NCBI RefSeq assembly: GCF_020859565.1
Contig: NZ_JAJHUO010000020.1
Coordinates: 62,001-126,000, forward strand
DNA length: 64,000 nt
Origin: Saccharothrix luteola
GTDB taxonomy: Bacteria; Actinomycetota; Actinomycetes; Mycobacteriales; Pseudonocardiaceae
Direction of reading: 5' to 3'
A model generated the notes under the pieces. It saw only the letters and a list, made by a program, of their open reading frames with translations. It ran no database searches and had not been told where the DNA came from. The first letter of the stretch is position 1; each line of letters begins with the position of its first letter. The translations under genes were made by a program, and so were the position numbers. This document shows, in pieces, positions 7,699 to 15,789 of this stretch.

Positions 7699-8634
7699 TC
7701 AGGACAAGGCCCGGACCCGGTCGAGCCGGGCCAGCCACCGGGCGGCAGTCTCCTCGTCGGCGGCGAACTCGCCGAACCGGTCGGGGTCCGGTGCGTGCGT
7801 CGGCACGGGCAGGCGGCCGTTCACCGGCAGCAGCGAGTCGCCGGTCACGTCACCGTCCATCAGCGACAACGTGGCCAGGCCGCACGCGAAGTCCAACTCG
7901 GGCAACGCGCCCGCCAACGCCAACCCGGCCGCCATCCCGACGGACGTCTCCACCGCCGACGACACCACGCACGGCAGCCCGCACGCCTCCGCCACGGCCA
8001 ACGCCCGCCGCACACCGCCCAGCGGCGCGACCTTGATCACCGCGACGTCCGCCGCACCGGCCACCGCCACCTTCAACGGGTCCTCCGCCCGCCGGATCGA
8101 CTCGTCCGCCGCGATCCGCACGTCGACCCGCCGCCGCACCGCCGCCAACTCCTCGATGGACGGGCACGGTTGCTCGACGTACTCCAAGCCGCCGGCCGCC
8201 CGTTCCAGCTCGCGGATCGCGCGCACCGCCGTGTCCACGTCCCACGCCATGTTCGCGTCCACCCGGACGGCCCCGGACGGCCCGAGCGCGTCCCGCACCG
8301 CCTCGACGCGCGCCAGGTCGTCGGCGAGCGGCGTGCCCGGATCGGCCACCTTCACCTTCGCCGTGGCGCAGCCCGAACGGGCGACGATCTCGTGCGCGCG
8401 CTCCGGTGAGACGACGGGAACCGTGCAGTTGACCGGGATCTCGGCGCGGACCGGCGCGGGCCAGCCCCGCTCGGCGGCCTCCAGCGCGCACGCCAACCAC
8501 GGCGCGCACTCGTCGTCGGAGTAGTCGAGGAACGCGCAGAACTCACCCCACCCGGCGGGCCCTTCCAGCAGCACGCCCTCGCGCACCGTGATGCCGCGGA
8601 ACCGGTTGCGCATCGGGATCGAGTAGACCAGCAC
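7699..8634 (-). CDS. menC: o-Succinylbenzoate synthase
   Basis: A 311-residue enolase-superfamily enzyme that dehydrates SHCHC to o-succinylbenzoate in menaquinone synthesis. Family marks are YSIPMRNRFRGI at the N terminus, the KVKV motif with catalytic lysine near residue 132, the metal ligands in RVDANMAWD, EQPCPS and ADES, and the VIKVAP lysine strand. Length is normal for actinobacterial MenC. GTG at 8634 is preceded by TAAGCT with a 6-nt gap and lacks a ribosome site, so it may have its own leaderless promoter inside the stop codon of the upstream gene. It is separated from other menaquinone genes. Confidence 0.92.
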   Translation of the reverse strand: MLVYSIPMRNRFRGITVREGVLLEGPAGWGEFCAFLDYSDDECAPWLACALEAAERGWPAPVRAEIPVNCTVPVVSPERAHEIVARSGCATAKVKVADPGTPLADDLARVEAVRDALGPSGAVRVDANMAWDVDTAVRAIRELERAAGGLEYVEQPCPSIEELAAVRRRVDVRIAADESIRRAEDPLKVAVAGAADVAVIKVAPLGGVRRALAVAEACGLPCVVSSAVETSVGMAAGLALAGALPELDFACGLATLSLMDGDVTGDSLLPVNGRLPVPTHAPDPDRFGEFAADEETAARWLARLDRVRALS

Positions 8635-8640
8635 CGGACG

Positions 8641-8646
8641 AGCTTA
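8641..8646 (-). promoter_or_regulatory. -10 element for menC (leaderless candidate)
   Basis: TAAGCT on the minus strand, 6 nt before the menC GTG, overlapping the TAA stop of the upstream gene. Confidence 0.45.
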
Positions 8647-9141
8647 GAGCGGGTCCAGCGCGGCGACCCGGCGCAGTGCGGGGCCCGTGAGCTCCGGGTC
8701 GGGCTCCTCCACGGCGATCCGCAACGCCGACTCGAACTGGTCGAGCCGGCGGTCCAGTTCGGCCAGCTCACGGGTCGGCTCGGCGATCGCGGCGGCCAGG
8801 CCCGGCCGGTTGTCCGTCCGCCGCAACGCCTCCCGCACTGGCTGGCTGTCCCGCAAGGCCAGCAACGCCCGCCACAGCAGCCGTTCCACCTGCGCCACCC
8901 ACCGCGCGTCCAGGTCGCGCATCGCGTCGAAGTGGGCGCACAAGCGGCCGGCACGGCGGCGTTGGCCGGGATCGGTGAACTGCTCGCAGTGCACGACGTC
9001 CCGCGCGCCGGCCGCCAGCACGACGTCCCACTCGGACGGCCGCGCCCAGACCCGTTTCCCCTTCGCCGCACGGCGGATCGCGTCGAGGTCGGCCTCGGGC
9101 CGCCACATCCACCAACGGGGTAACGGCGCGATCCGGGTCAC
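8644..9141 (-). CDS. Hypothetical protein, 165 residues
   Basis: Not recognised. The N terminus RIAPLPRWWMWRPEADLDAI is tryptophan-rich; the rest is charged and helical (DNRPGLAAAIAEPTRELAEL, RRLDQFESALRIAVEEPD) without signal or membrane segments. GTG at 9141 is preceded by the AT-rich TATTAA with a 6-nt gap, which may be a -10 box. It lies between the XPB helicase gene and menC on the same strand, with a terminator hairpin between it and the helicase. Coding is supported by base periodicity and by the clean fit between its neighbours; function is unknown. Confidence 0.7.
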   Translation of the reverse strand: MTRIAPLPRWWMWRPEADLDAIRRAAKGKRVWARPSEWDVVLAAGARDVVHCEQFTDPGQRRRAGRLCAHFDAMRDLDARWVAQVERLLWRALLALRDSQPVREALRRTDNRPGLAAAIAEPTRELAELDRRLDQFESALRIAVEEPDPELTGPALRRVAALDPL

Positions 9142-9187
9142 CGGTCCTTAATAGCGTTCTTCTCCCGGACCGCAAAATCCCCGGGCT

Positions 9188-9215
9188 CGCCCCGACCCGG
9201 ACGCGGGTCGGGGCG
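9188..9215 (-). terminator. Hairpin terminator after the XPB helicase gene
   Basis: A perfect 12-bp stem (CGCCCCGACCCG, 9188-9199, with its complement 9204-9215) with a GACG loop, 16 bp past the helicase stop. There is no T-tract, as is common in high-GC actinobacteria. Confidence 0.7.
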
Positions 9216-9230
9216 TCCCGGTGCGTCGGC

Positions 9231-10892
9231 TCAGCCGACCTCGGGCAGCTTCGGGCCGAGCAGGTCGTCCGCGTCCACGATCTTGTACGCGTAACCCTGC
9301 TCCGCCAGGAACCGCTGCCGGTGCGCCGCGTAGTCGGTGTCCAACGTGTCCCGCGACACGACCGAGTAGAAGTGCGCCTGCCGCCCGTCGCCCTTGGGCC
9401 GCAACAACCGGCCCAGCCGCTGCGCCTCCTCCTGCCGCGACCCGAACGTCCCCGACACCTGCACGGCCACCGACGCCTCGGGCAGGTCGATGGAGAAGTT
9501 CGCCACCTTCGACACCACCAACGTCCGCAGCTCGCCGCGCCGGAACCTGTCGAACAGGGCCTCGCGCTCCTTGTTCTTCGTCGAACCCTGGATGATCGGC
9601 GCGTCCAGCGCCTCGCCGAGCGACTCCAGCTGGTCCAGGTAGGCCCCGATCACCAACGTCGGCTCGTCGGGGTGCCGTTCCAGGATCGCCTTCACCACCG
9701 GCAGCTTCGTCCGGGCCGTGGAGCACAGCTTGTAGCGCTCCTCCGCCTCGGCCGTCGCGTACTCCAGCCGCTCGTTGTCGGTCAACGTCACCCGCACCTC
9801 GACGCACTCGGCGGGCGCGATCCAGCCCTGCGCCTCGATGTCCCGCCACGGCACGTCGTACCGCTTCGGCCCGATCAGCGAGAACACGTCGCCCTCCTGG
9901 CCGTCCTCGCGCACCAGCGTCGCGGTCAGGCCGAGCCGGCGGCGCGACTGGAGGTCGGCCGTCATCCGGAACACCGGCGCGGGCAGCAGGTGCACCTCGT
10001 CGTAGACGATCAGGCCCCAGTCCCGCGAGTCGAACAGCTCCAGGTGCTTGTACTCGCCCTTCGACTTGCGGGTGATCACCTGGTAGGTCGCGATCGTGAC
10101 CGGCCGGATCTCCTTGCGCTCGCCGGAGTACTCGCCGATCTCGTCCTCGGTCAACGACGTCCGCGCGACCAGCTCCCGCTTCCACTGCCGACCGGCCACG
10201 GTGTTGGTGACCAGGATCAACGTGGTCGCGCCCGCCTCGGCCATCGCCGCCGCGCCGACCAGCGTCTTGCCCGCGCCGCACGGCAGCACGACCACGCCCG
10301 AGCCGCCCGCCCAGAACGCCTGCGCGGCCCGGCGCTGGTAGTCGCGCAGCTCCCAGCCGTCCTCGACCAGGTCGATCGGGTGGGCCTCGCCGTCGACGTA
10401 CCCGGCCAGGTCCTCCGCCGGCCAGCCGATCTTGAGCAGCAGCTGCTTGAGCCGGCCGCGTTCGCTCGGGTGCACGACCACCGTGTCGTCGTCGACCCGG
10501 GCGCCCAGCATCGGCTTGACCTTCTTGTGCCGGAGGACCTCCTCCAGCACGGCGCGGTCCAGCGAGTTCAGCACCAGGCCGTGCGCGGGGTGGTTGGCCA
10601 GCTGCAGCCGGCCGAACCGGCCCATCGTGTCGACCACGTCCACCAGCAACGGCTGCGGCACGGGGTAGCGGGAGAACCGGACCAGCGCGTCGACCACCTG
10701 CTCGGCGTCGTGGCCGGCGGCACGCGCGTTCCACAGCGCCAGCGGCGTGATGCGGTAGGTGTGCACGTGCTCGGGCGCGCGTTCGAGCTCGGCGAACGGC
10801 GCGATGGCGGTGCGCGCGTCGTCCGACAGCGGGTGCTCGACCTCCAGCAGCAGGGTCTTGTCCGATTGGACGATCAAGGGGCCGTCGGTCAC
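9231..10892 (-). CDS. XPB/ERCC3-type DNA helicase
   Basis: A 553-residue superfamily 2 helicase, close in length to mycobacterial XPB. The N-terminal 160 residues form the damage-recognition-like domain. The ATPase core shows GCGAGKT (Walker A, about residue 215), DEVH (Walker B), GLTATL, and in the second RecA domain IIQGSTKNKERE and QRLGRLLRPK (motif VI). Such proteins unwind or anneal DNA and are linked to repair. GTG at 10892 is chosen because it has a ribosome site (AGGAG, 8-9 nt away) and starts at the conserved TDGPLIVQSDKTLLLE; longer frames lack support. In M. tuberculosis the helicase-associated partner is the next gene; here it lies at 21145, about 10 kb away. Confidence 0.93.
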   Translation of the reverse strand: MTDGPLIVQSDKTLLLEVEHPLSDDARTAIAPFAELERAPEHVHTYRITPLALWNARAAGHDAEQVVDALVRFSRYPVPQPLLVDVVDTMGRFGRLQLANHPAHGLVLNSLDRAVLEEVLRHKKVKPMLGARVDDDTVVVHPSERGRLKQLLLKIGWPAEDLAGYVDGEAHPIDLVEDGWELRDYQRRAAQAFWAGGSGVVVLPCGAGKTLVGAAAMAEAGATTLILVTNTVAGRQWKRELVARTSLTEDEIGEYSGERKEIRPVTIATYQVITRKSKGEYKHLELFDSRDWGLIVYDEVHLLPAPVFRMTADLQSRRRLGLTATLVREDGQEGDVFSLIGPKRYDVPWRDIEAQGWIAPAECVEVRVTLTDNERLEYATAEAEERYKLCSTARTKLPVVKAILERHPDEPTLVIGAYLDQLESLGEALDAPIIQGSTKNKEREALFDRFRRGELRTLVVSKVANFSIDLPEASVAVQVSGTFGSRQEEAQRLGRLLRPKGDGRQAHFYSVVSRDTLDTDYAAHRQRFLAEQGYAYKIVDADDLLGPKLPEVG

Positions 10893-11103
10893 GGGTGCGC
10901 GCTCCTGTCGCTTGGTGTCCTTCAAGTGTGCATACCGCGTGCAAGTCGAAAGCGGACAGTACGCGCACGTGCACGCAACGCTTACGGACTCGGTTCGGTA
11001 AAGCCGTGTACGCCCTCGTGATGCAGTCGATAGCGTCCCTGCGCCCCACCGCGACCCTACGCGCGGATGCACTGGGGCCCTCCCCGGATGAACGAAGGTC
11101 CAC

Positions 11104-11724
11104 ATGAGCACGGACATGCCCGCGTCCGCACCGCAGTACCAGAACGGTCCGCAGCACCAGGGCGCCCCGCAGTTCCACAACGCCCCGCAGGGCCAGCCGA
11201 TTCCGCCGGCGCCGAAGAAGAAGGGCATCGTCGCGCGCATCCTCACCGCGATCATCGGTATCGCGGTGGCCGGTGTGGTCGTCTACGGCATCAACTACTT
11301 CACCAGCGACGCGGCCCAGTCCAAGGCGGGCGACTGCGCGAGCGTGACCGGCACGAACACGAAGCCGGAGTTCAAGACCGTCGACTGCGGCTCGGCCGAG
11401 GCGAACTACACCATCGGTCAGGTGCTCGACTCGACCACCGCGAAGTGCGCCAGCGAGTACTACGACGAGTACACCGAGACCGCTCGCCGGGGCCCGGACT
11501 CGAAGCTGTGCCTGGTGCCGAACCTGGTCGAGGGCAGCTGCTACGACCTCGACAGCACCACGCAGATGGGCTACCCGGCCGTCGACTGCGGCAAGGCGGG
11601 CACGGTCAAGCTGGTCAAGCTGATCAAGGGCAGCGCCGACGAGAGCGCCTGCGGCGAAGGTGCGCCGCTGACGTTCCCCGAGCCGAAGACGACCCTCTGC
11701 TTCGCGCCCACCGAGAGCGCCTGA
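11104..11724 (+). CDS. LppU/SCO3897-like membrane-anchored exported protein, paralogue 1
   Basis: A 206-residue protein: an Asn/Gln/Pro-rich cytoplasmic tail (1-36), a basic stop-transfer KKK, one transmembrane segment (about 42-62), then an extracellular domain of about 140 residues. That domain holds eight cysteines in the pattern AGDC, VDCGSAE, KC, KLCLVPN, EGSCYD, VDCG, AC, TLCFA, probably forming disulfides. It is the first of four tandem paralogues with the same cysteine layout (to 14244). The LppU/SCO3897 label is from memory of the domain pattern; the molecular role is not known. It is divergent from the XPB gene, with 211 bp between them. Confidence 0.8.
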   Translation: MSTDMPASAPQYQNGPQHQGAPQFHNAPQGQPIPPAPKKKGIVARILTAIIGIAVAGVVVYGINYFTSDAAQSKAGDCASVTGTNTKPEFKTVDCGSAEANYTIGQVLDSTTAKCASEYYDEYTETARRGPDSKLCLVPNLVEGSCYDLDSTTQMGYPAVDCGKAGTVKLVKLIKGSADESACGEGAPLTFPEPKTTLCFAPTESA

Positions 11725-11792
11725 TCCACCTCGCGGGTGCGCGTGGCGCTACCTTCTGGGGCGTCACGCGCACCCGTCCAGCGAGGATGATC

Positions 11793-12647
11793 ATGAGCAA
11801 CGAGCCGAGTCGACCCGCCGACGACGACGCGCCGACCGGGGCCGCCGGCGATCCCGCCGCCCGTCCCGACGTGCCGCCCGCCGACGCCGAGCGCATCGCG
11901 GCCTCGCGGGACGCCGCCGCGACGGCCGACGAGCGGGAGCTCGCCGGCCCCGCGTCGTCCGGTCTCGGCTCCGGCTCCGCCGAACCCGACGACACCGCTC
12001 CCGAGCCGGGCTCCGCCGCCAGGGAACGCCCCGTGGCCGGCAACGAGCCCGTCACCCCGGCCGGCCCGACCGCCGTGCCCGGCGCGCGTCCGGCTCCCGC
12101 CGCGGACCCCGTGGCCGCCTCCCCGGCGAACGGGACCGGCAAGCCCGGCGGCAGTGGCCGGAAGATCCTCATCGGCGTGCTGGTCGTGCTGCTGATCGGC
12201 ATCGTCGTCTACGGCGTGCGCTACCTCACCAGTGATCCCGCCAACGCCGAGGTCGGCGACTGCGTCAGCGTGGCAGCCGAGGCCGACAACCGGGCCGAGG
12301 TCGACACCCTCGACTGCTCCGCCGACGAGGCCTCGTACAAGGTGGCCAAGGTCCTGGAGACGACCGACGCCACCTGCCCCGAGGACGGCCTCTACACCGA
12401 GATCGTCCCGGCCGCGCGCGTCGGCGACGGCTACAAGCTGTGCCTGCTGCCCAACATGGCCGAGGGCGCCTGCTACAAGCCCGACGAGGGCACCGGGTTC
12501 GTCAAGACCGGGTGCACCGGCCCCGAGACCATCAAGGTGGTCAAGGTCATCGAGGGTTCCGCGGACCTGGAGGCCTGCCCCGACGGCGCGGGCATGGCCT
12601 ACCCGGAGCCGCCGGTCACGTACTGCCTGGCACCTGCCGAGATGTGA
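11793..12647 (+). CDS. LppU/SCO3897-like membrane-anchored exported protein, paralogue 2
   Basis: A 284-residue paralogue. ATG at 11793 is chosen because GAGG lies 6 nt before it; an in-frame ATG at 11787 is too close to that site. The N-terminal 125 residues are acidic, Pro/Ala-rich and disordered (no repeats shared with the other copies). A transmembrane segment follows at about 130-150 (KILIGVLVVLLIGIVVYGV) and then the eight-cysteine domain: VGDC, LDCSADEASYKVAKVL, TC, KLCLLPN, EGACYK, GC, AC, TYC. After the membrane segment it is closest to paralogue 1 (YGVRYLTSDPAN against YGINYFTSDAAQ), suggesting the most recent duplication. Confidence 0.8.
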   Translation: MSNEPSRPADDDAPTGAAGDPAARPDVPPADAERIAASRDAAATADERELAGPASSGLGSGSAEPDDTAPEPGSAARERPVAGNEPVTPAGPTAVPGARPAPAADPVAASPANGTGKPGGSGRKILIGVLVVLLIGIVVYGVRYLTSDPANAEVGDCVSVAAEADNRAEVDTLDCSADEASYKVAKVLETTDATCPEDGLYTEIVPAARVGDGYKLCLLPNMAEGACYKPDEGTGFVKTGCTGPETIKVVKVIEGSADLEACPDGAGMAYPEPPVTYCLAPAEM

Positions 12648-12736
12648 CGCCCGCTGCGATGTGACGCCCGCCGAGGTGTGACCCCGTCCGGGGCCCGGCC
12701 ACTGGCGGGTGAACCCGCTCAACCCGGCGCGCGGCC

Positions 12737-13222
12737 GTGCCGATGCCCTGTTCCATGCGGAAGATCGGGTTGGGCATCGGGGTGGTCGCGGTCGTGGTGG
12801 CGGGCGCGTTCGCGTTCACGCTGCTCACCGGCGGGCCCGAGGGCGCCCGGCCGGGCGGCTGCGCGCACATCGAGAAGGCCGAGAAGGGCGCCAGGTACCG
12901 GCCGCTCGACTGCGCGGCCGACGACGCCAACGTGCGGGTCGCCAAGGTCGTCGACGAGGCCTCGCAGTGCCCCACGGGCGGCGCGCCGTACACGATCTTC
13001 ACCCTCGCGGAGACGTTGTGCCTGATGCCGAACTTCGTGCAGGGCGCCTGCTACCAGGGCGACCGCGAGTCGGGGATGAAGAAGGTCGACTGCACGACCG
13101 CCCAGTCGATCCGGGTGGCGAGCGTCGCCCGTGAGCCGGTGGAGTGCGCGAACGGCCAGAAGTTGACCTACGTGGAGCCCGTCGTCACGTTCTGCCTGGT
13201 CCGCGCCTCCGACAAGGGCTGA
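12737..13222 (+). CDS. LppU/SCO3897-like membrane-anchored exported protein, paralogue 3 (short tail)
   Basis: A 161-residue paralogue without the long disordered tail. A membrane segment at about 8-28 (KIGLGIGVVAVVVAGAFAF) is followed directly by the cysteine domain: GGC, LDCAADDANVRVAKVV, QC, TLCLMPN, QGACYQ, VDC, EC, TFCL. The start may be GTG 12737 or the in-frame ATG 12755 (MRKIGLG); neither has a clear ribosome site. A short conserved helix-like motif VAKVV replaces the VAKVL and KVAANL of its sisters. It is the third of four genes in the array, with 89 bp upstream and 65 bp downstream. Confidence 0.78.
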   Translation: MPMPCSMRKIGLGIGVVAVVVAGAFAFTLLTGGPEGARPGGCAHIEKAEKGARYRPLDCAADDANVRVAKVVDEASQCPTGGAPYTIFTLAETLCLMPNFVQGACYQGDRESGMKKVDCTTAQSIRVASVAREPVECANGQKLTYVEPVVTFCLVRASDKG

Positions 13223-13287
13223 AATCGCTGCGCCCACGCGACGCGCGAGGGTACGTTCCGCTCGTTGTACGTCGAGAGGAACGCCAG

Positions 13288-14244
13288 GTGACCACGCCAC
13301 CCGACCAGCCGTCCCACGGCTCCCCGCCACCCCAGCAGCCGGGCTGGGGCCCGCCGTCGTCGCCGCAGGGCTTCCCGGCCCAACCGCCCGGCGGGCAGCC
13401 GTACCCGCAGCAGCCCCACCAGCAACAGCCCTACCCGCAGCCGGGTCACCCGCAGGACCCCGGCCACCCGCAGCCGGGCCCGGGCTACCAGCCGATGCCC
13501 GGCTACCAGGACCAGCCGCCCCAGTACGCGCAGCCCCACCCCGACCAGGCCCGATTCCCGGGTCAGGCCGCGTACCCGGGTCAGGCCGCCCAGCCGGGCC
13601 AGTTCGGCCAGCAGCCGGGTCAGCCCGGGCAGTTCGGCCAGCCGGGCCCGTTCGGCCAGCCAGGTCAGCCCGGCCAGTTCGGGCAGCCGGGTCAGCCCGC
13701 TTACCCGCAGCAGTTCCCGCCCCCGCCCGCCAAGGGCACGTCCCGCGGTGCGAAAGCGCTGGTCGCGGTGGTGGCGCTCGGCATCGTCGGCATCGTCATC
13801 GCGGGCATCATCGCGAACATCACCGGCCCCTCGGGCGCCGAGGCGGGCGACTGCATCAAGGTCATCTCCGCCTCCGTCACGGACGCCGACGTCGAGAAGG
13901 TCGAGTGCTCGTCGCCCGAGGCGGCCTTCAAGGTCGCCGCCAACCTGGACAGCAGCGCCGACTCCTGTCCCGACGGCGACTACGCCGAGTACTCCGACAG
14001 TGGCGGTCGGCGCAGCAACGGCTTCAAGCTGTGCCTGATGCTCAACGCCGCCGAGGGCGACTGCTTCAAGGAGGAGGGCTCGATTGTCGCGGGCAAAACC
14101 ACCAAGGTGACCTGCGATTCGAGCGCTTCGTACAAGGTGGGCAAGGTCGTGAGGGGACGCGCGGACGAGAACGAGTGCGAGAGCGGCGACACCGTGACCG
14201 TTTACTCACAGCCCGCTACGACGATCTGCATGACGGAAGCCTGA
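13288..14244 (+). CDS. LppU/SCO3897-like membrane-anchored exported protein, paralogue 4 (PGQ-repeat tail)
   Basis: A 318-residue paralogue. GTG 13288 follows GAGAGGA. Residues 1-150 are a low-complexity cytoplasmic tail of Pro, Gly and Gln, ending in repeated units of the type GQFGQPGQP (DNA 13580-13710). A transmembrane segment lies at about 155-175 (ALVAVVALGIVGIVIAGII), then the eight-cysteine domain: AGDC, VECSSPEAAFKVAANL, SC, KLCLML, EGDCFK, VTC, EC, TIC. Tails of this kind are common in actinobacterial membrane proteins that meet serine/threonine kinases or the division machinery, but no such link is shown here. It is followed by a strong terminator. Confidence 0.82.
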   Translation: MTTPPDQPSHGSPPPQQPGWGPPSSPQGFPAQPPGGQPYPQQPHQQQPYPQPGHPQDPGHPQPGPGYQPMPGYQDQPPQYAQPHPDQARFPGQAAYPGQAAQPGQFGQQPGQPGQFGQPGPFGQPGQPGQFGQPGQPAYPQQFPPPPAKGTSRGAKALVAVVALGIVGIVIAGIIANITGPSGAEAGDCIKVISASVTDADVEKVECSSPEAAFKVAANLDSSADSCPDGDYAEYSDSGGRRSNGFKLCLMLNAAEGDCFKEEGSIVAGKTTKVTCDSSASYKVGKVVRGRADENECESGDTVTVYSQPATTICMTEA

Positions 14245-14304
14245 TCCGGCGACGCGCCGTGACGGGTTCGCCACCGGATCGAGTTCCAACCGACGCGGAA
14301 ATCG

Positions 14305-14344
14305 AAAAAAAGGGGGCCTTCCCGCAATGGGAAGGCCCCTTTTG
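14305..14344. terminator. Bidirectional intrinsic terminator
   Basis: An A7 run, then GGGGCCTTCCC (14313-14323), loop GCAAT, the complementary GGGAAGGCCCC (14329-14339) and T4. It serves both the paralogue array (+) and the convergent substrate-binding gene (-). It is the most classical rho-independent terminator in the window. Confidence 0.9.
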
Positions 14345-14367
14345 AAACCGGTTTCGCTGACGGTGAG

Positions 14368-15345
14368 TCAGTTGGTGGTTCCAGGCGGCAACAACCCGCC
14401 GACGTCCAACCGCTCCTTCAGCACCTCTTCGGTGTCCATCATGTCGGCCACGCGCTGCAGCCGGACCGGGTTGAGCGACAGCGGGAACGTGCCGACCGAC
14501 ACCAGCGCCGCGGTCTGCTGGTCGACGTCCATGTAGCCGGTCAGCGCGTTCTGCACGGACAGCTTGTCGTTCGACGCGGCCTCCTGCGCGTCCCGCAGGA
14601 CCTGCCGGAACAGGGCCAGCGTGCGCGGGTTGCCCTCGGCGAACTTCTTGCTCGACGCGTACCCGGACATGGGGAAGTCCTTGGTCGGGCCGACGGCGGT
14701 GTCGGTGAGGATGCGCGCGCCGGCCCCCGCCTGGGCCTGCGTGATGTACGGCTCGGTCATCCACGCCGCGTCGACCTGCTTGGCCTGCATCGCGGTGACC
14801 ATCTGCTCGAACGGCATCTCGGCCGGCCTGATCCGCTGCTTCTCCACGCCCGCCGTCTTGAGCACGGCCTTCGTGGTCAGCGCGCCGACGTCACCGGCCG
14901 AGGGCACGGCGATGCGCGGGTTGGGCAGCTTGCCGGGGCTGTCGTAGTTCGGGTCGAGCGTGACCAGCGCCATGGTGTTCGCGCCCGCCTGGTACGCCTC
15001 GCCCTGCAGCTGCAGCTCGGTGCCGTCGGCGTAGCTGCGGAACAGCGTGACGTGCGTCGCCCAGGTCAGGTCCAGCGTGGTGTCGAGCTGCTCGACGCCC
15101 TCGAGCTCGTTGTTCAGCGGAACCAGCTGCACCTGCAGCCCGGCCTTCTCGAACAGCTTGTTGTTGAACGCGAGGCGCAGCGGCGCCACGTCCACCACCG
15201 GCAGCACGCCGATGCGCAGTGTGTTGCGTTCCACGTCGGGGCGGCTGTTCCCGTCGGTGCCGGGGATCAGTCCGCACGCCGTCAAGGTGGCGGCACAAGC
15301 GAACAACGCTGCCGCACGTCGCAGAACACGCGCTGGGGTAGGCAT
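14368..15345 (-). CDS. ABC transporter substrate-binding lipoprotein, SsuA/NMT1 type
   Basis: A 325-residue lipoprotein with a signal peptide ending in lipobox LTAC (cysteine near residue 24). The body has the periplasmic-binding fold of the nitrate/sulfonate/taurine/thiamine-precursor group: TLRIGVLPVVDVAPLRLA, an AKQVDAAWMTEPY segment and MSGYASSKKF. It should bind an organic anion or heterocycle outside the cell, but the ligand cannot be read and no permease or ATPase gene is adjacent. It ends against the terminator shared with the paralogue array. Confidence 0.88.
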   Translation of the reverse strand: MPTPARVLRRAAALFACAATLTACGLIPGTDGNSRPDVERNTLRIGVLPVVDVAPLRLAFNNKLFEKAGLQVQLVPLNNELEGVEQLDTTLDLTWATHVTLFRSYADGTELQLQGEAYQAGANTMALVTLDPNYDSPGKLPNPRIAVPSAGDVGALTTKAVLKTAGVEKQRIRPAEMPFEQMVTAMQAKQVDAAWMTEPYITQAQAGAGARILTDTAVGPTKDFPMSGYASSKKFAEGNPRTLALFRQVLRDAQEAASNDKLSVQNALTGYMDVDQQTAALVSVGTFPLSLNPVRLQRVADMMDTEEVLKERLDVGGLLPPGTTN

Positions 15346-15789
15346 GGCACCTCTCGCCGGGATGACCTCGAGAGCGGGGTCTTTTGATCAACGAATTTGT
15401 CGACGCACTTGTCGATGCCCGGGATGGTAACCACCCGGAGGTATGAAACGACAGCCCTGCTCCGATACGGTGAGTGCTTCCGGAGTCTTCCCGGGAGCTG
15501 GGGTCGAGCACTACGCTCCCCGGCTGGTGGCACAGGTCGTCGCAGACCGTCGTGTCCCCGCGCGGGGTGGGGGTGACTAGCCGGCACCACCGCTCCTGTG
15601 CTGCAATTCGGCCCGAATTCGAGTCCATGCTTCGGTCCGCGGGGGAGAGGCCGGAACCACTGCTGCCGGAAGAGGAAGCCCAGGGTGGCCCGTCGAGAGA
15701 GAGGTCCCAGCCAGTCAGGCGTGGGGATTACACCGCGCTCCGAAAGGCCCGGAACGGGTGACGGACTGGTTGCGCTGAGTGATGGAACT
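15346..15789. other. Intergenic region between divergent lipoprotein and conservon genes
   Basis: 444 bp without a gene. It holds a direct repeat TTGTCGA at 15397-15403 and 15409-15415 (12-bp period), a plausible operator close to the lipoprotein start. There is also an inverted repeat AATTCG-GCC-CGAATT at 15605-15619 on the conservon side. The remainder shows nothing I recognise. Promoters for both directions must lie here. Confidence 0.5.

Noticed and set aside
12709..13134. A 141-residue frame overlapping paralogue 3
   Set aside because: The composition is low-complexity Arg/Gly and it lies in another frame of a clearly homologous gene.
13580..13710. CRISPR-like periodic sequence
   Set aside because: The repeats are codons for GQFGQPGQP units in frame inside a protein; there are no unique spacers.
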